From the NCBI RefSeq assembly GCF_000715075.1, contig NC_134101.1:151131084-151195083 (forward strand): a stretch of 64,000 bases of DNA. Direction: 5' to 3'. This document shows, piece by piece, positions 58,783 to 64,000 of this stretch (position 1 is its first letter; every line of letters begins with the position of its first letter). A program made the position numbers and the translations under genes. Source of the stretch: Nicotiana tabacum. Lineage: Eukaryota; Streptophyta; Magnoliopsida; Solanales; Solanaceae. The notes beneath the pieces were generated by a model. It had not been told where the DNA came from. It worked only from the letters and a program-made list of their open reading frames with translations, and ran no database searches.

Positions 58783-59535
58783 ACCCGGGAAGGATGAAAG
58801 TATTTTCTGGTAAAGACATGATGGCCAATTTTGACCAGATGGGATGTTTTGAAAGATAAAGGTCGGACTCCGATCTTTGAGTTGTCTACATATCCCAGGT
58901 TTTATAGGAATCGGGTCATGTGTAGTTTTGGATTCATCAGCGGAATATACGGATGATTACAAGAACAAACACGGGATTTTGGGCTAGTTGCAAGAGTGGT
59001 TATGGTGAACGGTTACGTTCGAGATAGTTTGAAGGGACTGGTGTGAGGTCGCTCCTGCTAGGATCACTTTTACTTGCTAGTCACCTGCTGATAAAGAGAT
59101 GCTACAGACATGTATTTGTGCATACATTTAAACATGATGCGGATTCCCTTTGGACCATGAAAATTGTCTTCGAACGGTTAAGGATAACGTCCTCAGACCA
59201 TGATGTCCTGGGCCATGAATTCTTCAGTGAGGGATTCGCAGGCCATGAAATGATGTTCTCGGGCCATGAAGATGGTACCTCCGAACGATGATGCCTTTGA
59301 GTAATGATATGCAAATTTGAGAGATCCTTAGGCCATGGCATGATGTCTTCCAGCTATGAGGATGATGCCTTTTAGACTATGACGCCTTTAGATAGGTTGG
59401 CGATATTTCATCTCATGAGATGCAATAATATGATACTACCAAGACAAGGCTTAGTCTTGTGAAATGAAGGGCAACTCTTAACCCGATCGAAAAGCAAATA
59501 GATAGTACTAGAATAGAGCAATATTTATGCAAGGA
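58783..59535 (-). other. Element E 3' untranslated region next to the LTR
   Basis: No supported gene. Repeated GGCCATGA words (GACCATGA, GGCCATGAA) occur at 59155-59340. It holds copy 5 of the recurrent structured motif. Confidence 0.65.
58861..58930 (+). repeat. Recurrent structured motif, copy 5 (element E)
   Basis: GGTCGGACTCCGA, GAGTTGTCTACATATCC, GGAATCGGGTC and TGTAGTTTTGG in order. CTACA pairs with TGTAG. It stands about 90 bases from the LTR, as copy 1 stands about 110 bases from the LTR of D. Confidence 0.75.
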
Positions 59536-60201
59536 GGGACAATGCTTAGTCCCATGCAAATGTGAAGCCAAGGATTAGCCTCATGCAAATATGGAGGTAG
59601 GGATTAGCCTCATGCAAGTGTGGAGGTACGGATTAGCCTCATGCGGGTACAGAGGCAAGGATTAGCCTCATGCAAATATGGAGGCAAGGATAAGCCTTAT
59701 GTAAATAGGGAGGCAAGGATTACCCTCATGCAGTTATGGAGGTAGGGATTAGTCTCATACAGAGATGGAGACAGAGATTAGCCTCATGTAGGTATGGAGG
59801 TAGGGATTTGCTTCATGCAGATATGGAGGCAGGGATTAGCCTCATACAGAGATGGAGGTAGGGATTAGCCTCATATAGGTATGGCTGTAGGGATTTGCTT
59901 CATGCAGATATAGAGGCAGGGATTAGCCTCATGCAGGTATGGAGGCAGGGATTAGCCTCATGCGGATATGGAGGCACGGATTAGCCTCATGCAAATATGG
60001 AGGCAAGGATTAGCCTCATGCAAATATGGAGGCAGGGATTAGCCTCATGCAAGTATGGAGATACAGATTAGCCTCATAACAATATAGAGGCAGGGATTAG
60101 CCTCATGCAAGTGTGAAGGCAAGGATTAGCCTCATGCAGATATGGAGGCAAGGATTAGCCTCATGCAAACATGGAGGCAGGTATTAGCCTCAAGCAGATG
60201 A
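59536..60201 (-). repeat. 29-base minisatellite of element E with hairpin units
   Basis: About 23 units (consensus ATGGAGGCAAGGATTAGCC then TCATGCAAAT), with exact 29-base spacing at, for example, 59941, 59970 and 59999. Each unit contains GAGGC, eight bases, then GCCTC. There are no spacers between units. Confidence 0.93.
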
Positions 60202-60710
60202 GTGAGTAGTAAATAAGAGTAGTATATGTCTTAGCTGGAAATATATTTGGTTTTTGATGGCCTGATTGATAGTGATCTTGCTACGTGTATATATTGTGGA
60301 TGTTACCGTTACGTCAGATGTGCCCACGCTCTAAGAAAAATTATAAGTTTTGTGAGGGGGAGGTTGGTTCGTGCTTTTGTCCGCTGGCCTTGATTTCCTT
60401 CGCTTTGGGGGACCTTTCGAGTTTTCCTCGGTAACACCTAACTGTTACGAAAATAGAGTTTTCGAAAATATACATTTATTGATAAAAATAGAGTCATTTT
60501 CGAAATATATTGATATATCAAGTGACTTTTAGAGGAACTAGTGACTGTAACACATTCCAAAGACGTTGCAACTTTCTCATGTTAGAATTTTGAGGGTCCT
60601 CCTCATTTCATTAATGTACAAGTAACCGAACCAAAACAAAACTAAATAAGATAATGTCACTAATGGCTCTTGTCCTTATTACATTTGAAAGGAAAGCAAA
60701 TAAATCTAAT
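60202..60710 (-). other. Element E non-coding stretch between minisatellite and ORF1
   Basis: About 500 bases without a gene. Gag and pol would be expected around here in a complete Ogre element; no trace was seen. Confidence 0.6.
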
Positions 60711-62285
60711 CTACTTGGTCCCAGAAGGACCCTTTCCAAATATGATGCTTTTATCGATCAACTCTCCCAGCTCGCGCAGGTTCAGTAGTAGGAATTCCCC
60801 TACAAGATGCCCTCCTTCGTTTCCTTCAGCGTTCTAGTAGTCAGTGACCTTTTTTCTCATCTTCCCTTCCAACTCCATTGAACTTATCCAGGTATTCCAG
60901 GCTCTTACTGGATTTAACGACTCTTTCTTTCCATTTGTTGATCATCTCCATGTTAGCCTTATACAGTGCCATATGCTCGGCTTCAGACTTTCGTACTTTT
61001 TTTCGCAGCTTGCTGTACTTCACCTCTACTTCAACAACCTCGTCTATGACCCTGTTTCCTGGCCCAGCCATTGGCTTAACGACCCCAATTATGTTGTCAT
61101 CCAAACACGAAGTGTAAAGGTATAAGTGGCCCGCGTGATATCGGTCTGGCTCAATAGCATCCTTCTCCACAATGATCTTTAAGGTCCATATGTGTTGCGC
61201 TTCATTCTTATACGGGATGGCGTCACTTTGGAAATTGGCTCTGAAGTGACACATTTTAGCGACCCGTGGTATCATTTGTCTCCTGCCTGCTTGTCTCATA
61301 ACCTTGAGAGGAGCGTAAGGGTATATGCCCCTCAACCCAATCAACACCAAGTATGGAAAATCTTTGTATCTGATGATGAATGCATCGGTAGGGAACCACT
61401 CGAACATTCACTGGACTTGATCCTCGGTCGAATTTTTGAAAAGATGTACCCATCCCGCAGCGTCCTCTAGCTGAGTAAACATGTCTGGAATATAGTTCAT
61501 TCTTTTGGGATGATGGAAGGCTAAGTGATCATTCCACGGCCTTCGCGGAAATTCTTGACGGTATTGTCCCTTCTGGAGATGTTCCAACAACCAGACCTAT
61601 AGCAGCAAGTTGCAACCCTTGAAGAACTTGAACCCTTTCTGACATCGCTCCAAAGCCCGGTACATGTCTGCAACAATTATAGGGTTAATAGTATATGTAT
61701 CCCCCTTGATCCCGTCCATCAAAGTTTTGGTCATCATGGCCAGCCTAGTATGGATCCTATCCCCTTGGATTGGGAATACCAGCGTACCCAAGAAACACAT
61801 AATAAACACAAGACCCTACGATAAAACCAACCTAAAGAAGTGATTGAAAACTCATCATAAAAAATACGGTAAGAGTTGCTGTGACCATATCTTTCATAAA
61901 GGAACTCAAAAGGTACGTAGGAGTCCTTCAAGCATTTCAAGTTGTCATTCTTCTTCAGCCCCATCATTTTTAGAAATCCCCTAGCAGTGCGATTTTCAGA
62001 TGATAACAGATTAGGGCTATCCCTAGGCAACCTAGCAAATCCTCCTATCTCTTCTAGAAGGGGTGTCATTTCTATGTTCCCAAAATGGAACAGAGCCCTT
62101 TCCTTGTCCCAAAACATAGTTGCAGCCCCGATCAACATTTTGTTGAGCTGAAGATCCATCAGAGAAGGCAAGTTTCCTAAGACTCGTTTCACATGATTTT
62201 GGTCACATGAAGGAAGATCCCTCCTTCAATCTAGAAAAAGTGAGGGTGTGCTAACCATACCGAATCTGGGGATCTTGTGCCTCAT
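60711..62285 (-). pseudogene. Element E ORF1 pseudogene (Ogre-type extra protein)
   Basis: A protein of about 480-520 residues encoded before gag in Ogre elements; its function is unknown. The start ATG is at 62285-62283 (MRHKIPRFGM), with a TGA at 62228-62226. The open stretch from 62192 has MFWDKERALFHFGNIEMTPLLEEIGGFA, the recognisable core (it resembles the plant domain DUF7745 from memory). A frameshift lies near 61800, with stops at 61597-61599 and 61408-61410. The C-terminal piece (61407-60841) ends in a charged, probably coiled-coil segment (KYSKLRKKVRKSEAEHMAL). A further frameshift may extend it to a TAG at 60711-60713. Confidence 0.75.
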
Positions 62286-62898
62286 TTTCTGCAAAACAAA
62301 GAGAGTTACGCCCTTTCTCCCTCCAGGTTCATCTATTTATATAGTAATGATTGGCATATTGGCACTTATTTCTCCAAATTAATGCACATAATCGTGGTTG
62401 CGTCCGTTGGGATTATGGAAAACCCAATGGTCATTGGACAAGTCTTGTCTTAAAGGGTTATTATGCGGACAACACATTAACCTGGCTAGGTTTGACCATG
62501 ATGCATTTACAATTAACCAGAGTAAGGCTGCTATAGAGGTCTAGACTAGGACTCTCAAGCGGACAACTTGAGGGAGAAAGGCACGGAACAGTCGAACGCA
62601 TCACTGATCGACTAGTTTTACCACAAATATGACTTTCCAAATTTAAAGGATGATATATAGGAAGAGCACAAATACTCATCAAGCATTATTATAGGATTAA
62701 TTATGCATGAGTGGAATATGATGTTGAGCATGATTTATGCAGCAATAAATAGCACGCTGTCAAGTATTTGCACGTAAGGAAATAATAAATGTAGTATTTA
62801 AATAGTTGAAAGACAGTTACAGGAAAGGGTACCTGGGATAGAGCATGCTTGGAATAATTCACAAAAGATAAGTTCATTATGGTAAGAGCCTAAAAATA
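62286..62898 (-). other. Element E leader before ORF1
   Basis: About 600 bases between primer site and ORF1. No frame or repeat was recognised. Confidence 0.6.
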
Positions 62899-62916
62899 TC
62901 CCCAGCAGAGTCGCCA
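62899..62916 (-). promoter_or_regulatory. Primer binding site of element E (Arg-type tRNA)
   Basis: The minus strand reads TGGCGACTCTGCTGGGGA, separated from the LTR end by three bases. It is the intact form of the site seen mutated in D. Confidence 0.85.
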
Positions 62917-62919
62917 TGC

Positions 62920-64000
62920 TGTTGCGCCCCCTTTTTCCCTCCCGGGAGTCCGGATTTCGACATTCATGGGGAAAATAACTCGTTTTCTTTTGGAAATTGG
63001 GTATTTGAAGAGTCACCACCTAACGGATTATGGTGCGTTAGGGCACCTTAGAGTAATTAACTCATGTAACTAATTTTCATTTCCAGAGATGAGGGTAAGA
63101 GCTCGAAATAACCTTGAGGAGAAGGTGTTAGGCACCCCTCGCGGTCCACAACGGCGGCTCCCAAGCGAACTTAAACTTTGTGAATTAGTCCTTTTACAAA
63201 TAAACAATTACAACATATATTCTCAAATAAAGGCATGTTTTCACATTCTAAATACATGTATTGAAAACAAGGGAAAGGTTTGAACAATATATATACGTAA
63301 AGAAAAGGAAAGTTCATTTAAAACACATGAATTGGGAAAACAAGGGTCCTAGGTTGGTTAGCTTACATGATCATACCCACACAATGCCCGGTAATAACTC
63401 CTCAATGAGGGGCTACATGTGACATTAACGCATAGTCATCATATCCTTACTACCAAGTTCCCTCCCCTTGGTCATAGCCTAAAGCATTCTATCAACCTTG
63501 AAAGATATCCTATGCGCGCACTACCCATCCCTTCCTTATGGCCCTGGAGGTATTTAGGACCTCTTATTTAGATAGTTCTAGACCATCCTAAGGTACTTAA
63601 AGGAGAAAATCTAGGCGTCAACCAAAACAATTAGGACTACACTAAAGAGAGAACAATTAAAGGCTCACATTTTACCTCCACAAACAGAACAAGTAAGTGC
63701 ACGTCTCAAACAACAGTTTTCAGATAAAAGATGCCTAGAACAAGATATCTAGGTGAGCAGAGGATATGCGGTACTGAATTTGGACCAAAGTGTCACAGAC
63801 CTATTCAGCTTGCCTATTGATTTTAGACCTGTTGAATATGAGCAGTCACAGATAGCATAGCTTTATAATTGCAGGATTTTTGATCGCCCTATGAGCTTCC
63901 CTAGGCATATAATAGTCATGCCCTACTAGCATGGTATATATTATTGATTAGGAATGCAATGAGACAGTACAATTTTAAACAGGCAATTTGGATCCTATTG
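62920..64000 (-). repeat. Element E 5' LTR, native 3' part, runs off the window
   Basis: Native end GGGCGCAACA at 62920. It aligns collinearly with 33257-33556 joined to 44087-44880, and it shows the unoccupied form of the H insertion site near 63213-63222. Confidence 0.93.

Larger units (their letters stand above)
33257..64000 (-). mobile_element. Element E: non-autonomous Ogre-like element keeping ORF1 only; carries H and I; runs off the window
   Basis: On the minus strand the order is 5' LTR (62920 to beyond 64000), Arg-type primer site (62899-62916), leader, ORF1 pseudogene, a 29-base minisatellite, polypurine tract (58770-58782) and a 3' LTR of about 4.8 kb (33257-58769 minus H and I). 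A long LTR, an extra ORF before gag, an Arg primer site and 3' untranslated minisatellites are together characteristic of Ogre elements. Gag and pol are absent. The internal region is only about 4.1 kb. Confidence 0.87.

Noticed and set aside
59536..60201. Regular 29-base repeats that resemble a CRISPR array
   Set aside because: There are no spacers between units and the context is a plant retrotransposon; it is a minisatellite.

Overview
This window looks like nuclear heterochromatin of a flowering plant. No host gene can be supported. Almost every base can be assigned to LTR retrotransposons, most of them decayed and nested inside one another. The families are Ty3/Gypsy chromoviruses of Tekay type (iMet-tRNA primer sites, FIDD reverse transcriptase, a chromodomain-like pol end WE.E..MR..YPHLF) and Tat/Ogre-like elements (an Arg-tRNA-like primer site, an LTR of about 4.8 kb in one of them, minisatellites in the 3' untranslated region). 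The style of the LTRs suggests a Solanaceae genome, perhaps Nicotiana-like; that is recognition from memory and not proven here.

The nest can be read from LTR ends, primer sites and target duplications. The outermost element is F (minus strand, 10779-17085, Tekay type, with gag and pol). On its left, F is broken in integrase by an LTR of an unknown family (J, 9801-10778). J is broken by an LTR fragment K (7936-9800), and K is broken by element A (1-7935, plus strand, Tekay type, 5' end outside the window). On its right, the LTR of F is broken by G (plus strand, starting at 17086; only an LTR, a primer site and a leader remain). G holds two further insertions. D (19181-32143, minus, Ogre-like, gag only) sits in the LTR of G. 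E (33257 to beyond 64000, minus, Ogre-like, extra ORF1 only) sits in the leader of G. The 3' LTR of E is split by two elements of one Tekay subfamily in opposite orientation: H (33557-44081, plus, TSD catat) and I (46233-56407, minus, TSD gacag).

No complete gene set survives. A and F have gag and pol with many stops and frameshifts. H has pol but no gag, and I has a scrap of protease/reverse transcriptase and no gag; the two share the same leader of about 1.05 kb in the place of gag. D keeps gag but no pol, and E keeps ORF1 but neither gag nor pol, so both must have depended on proteins from other elements.

The most interesting signals are non-coding. Tekay-type LTRs carry clusters of tiny hairpins with a GAG/CTC loop and different but complementary stems. 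Three minisatellites in the two Ogre-like elements have one hairpin per repeat unit, and in one of them the two alternating unit types have compensating stem changes. A structured motif of about 70 bases recurs four times in D and once in E, again with compensating changes. Four LTR families share a donor-acceptor layout that looks like an intron inside the LTR.
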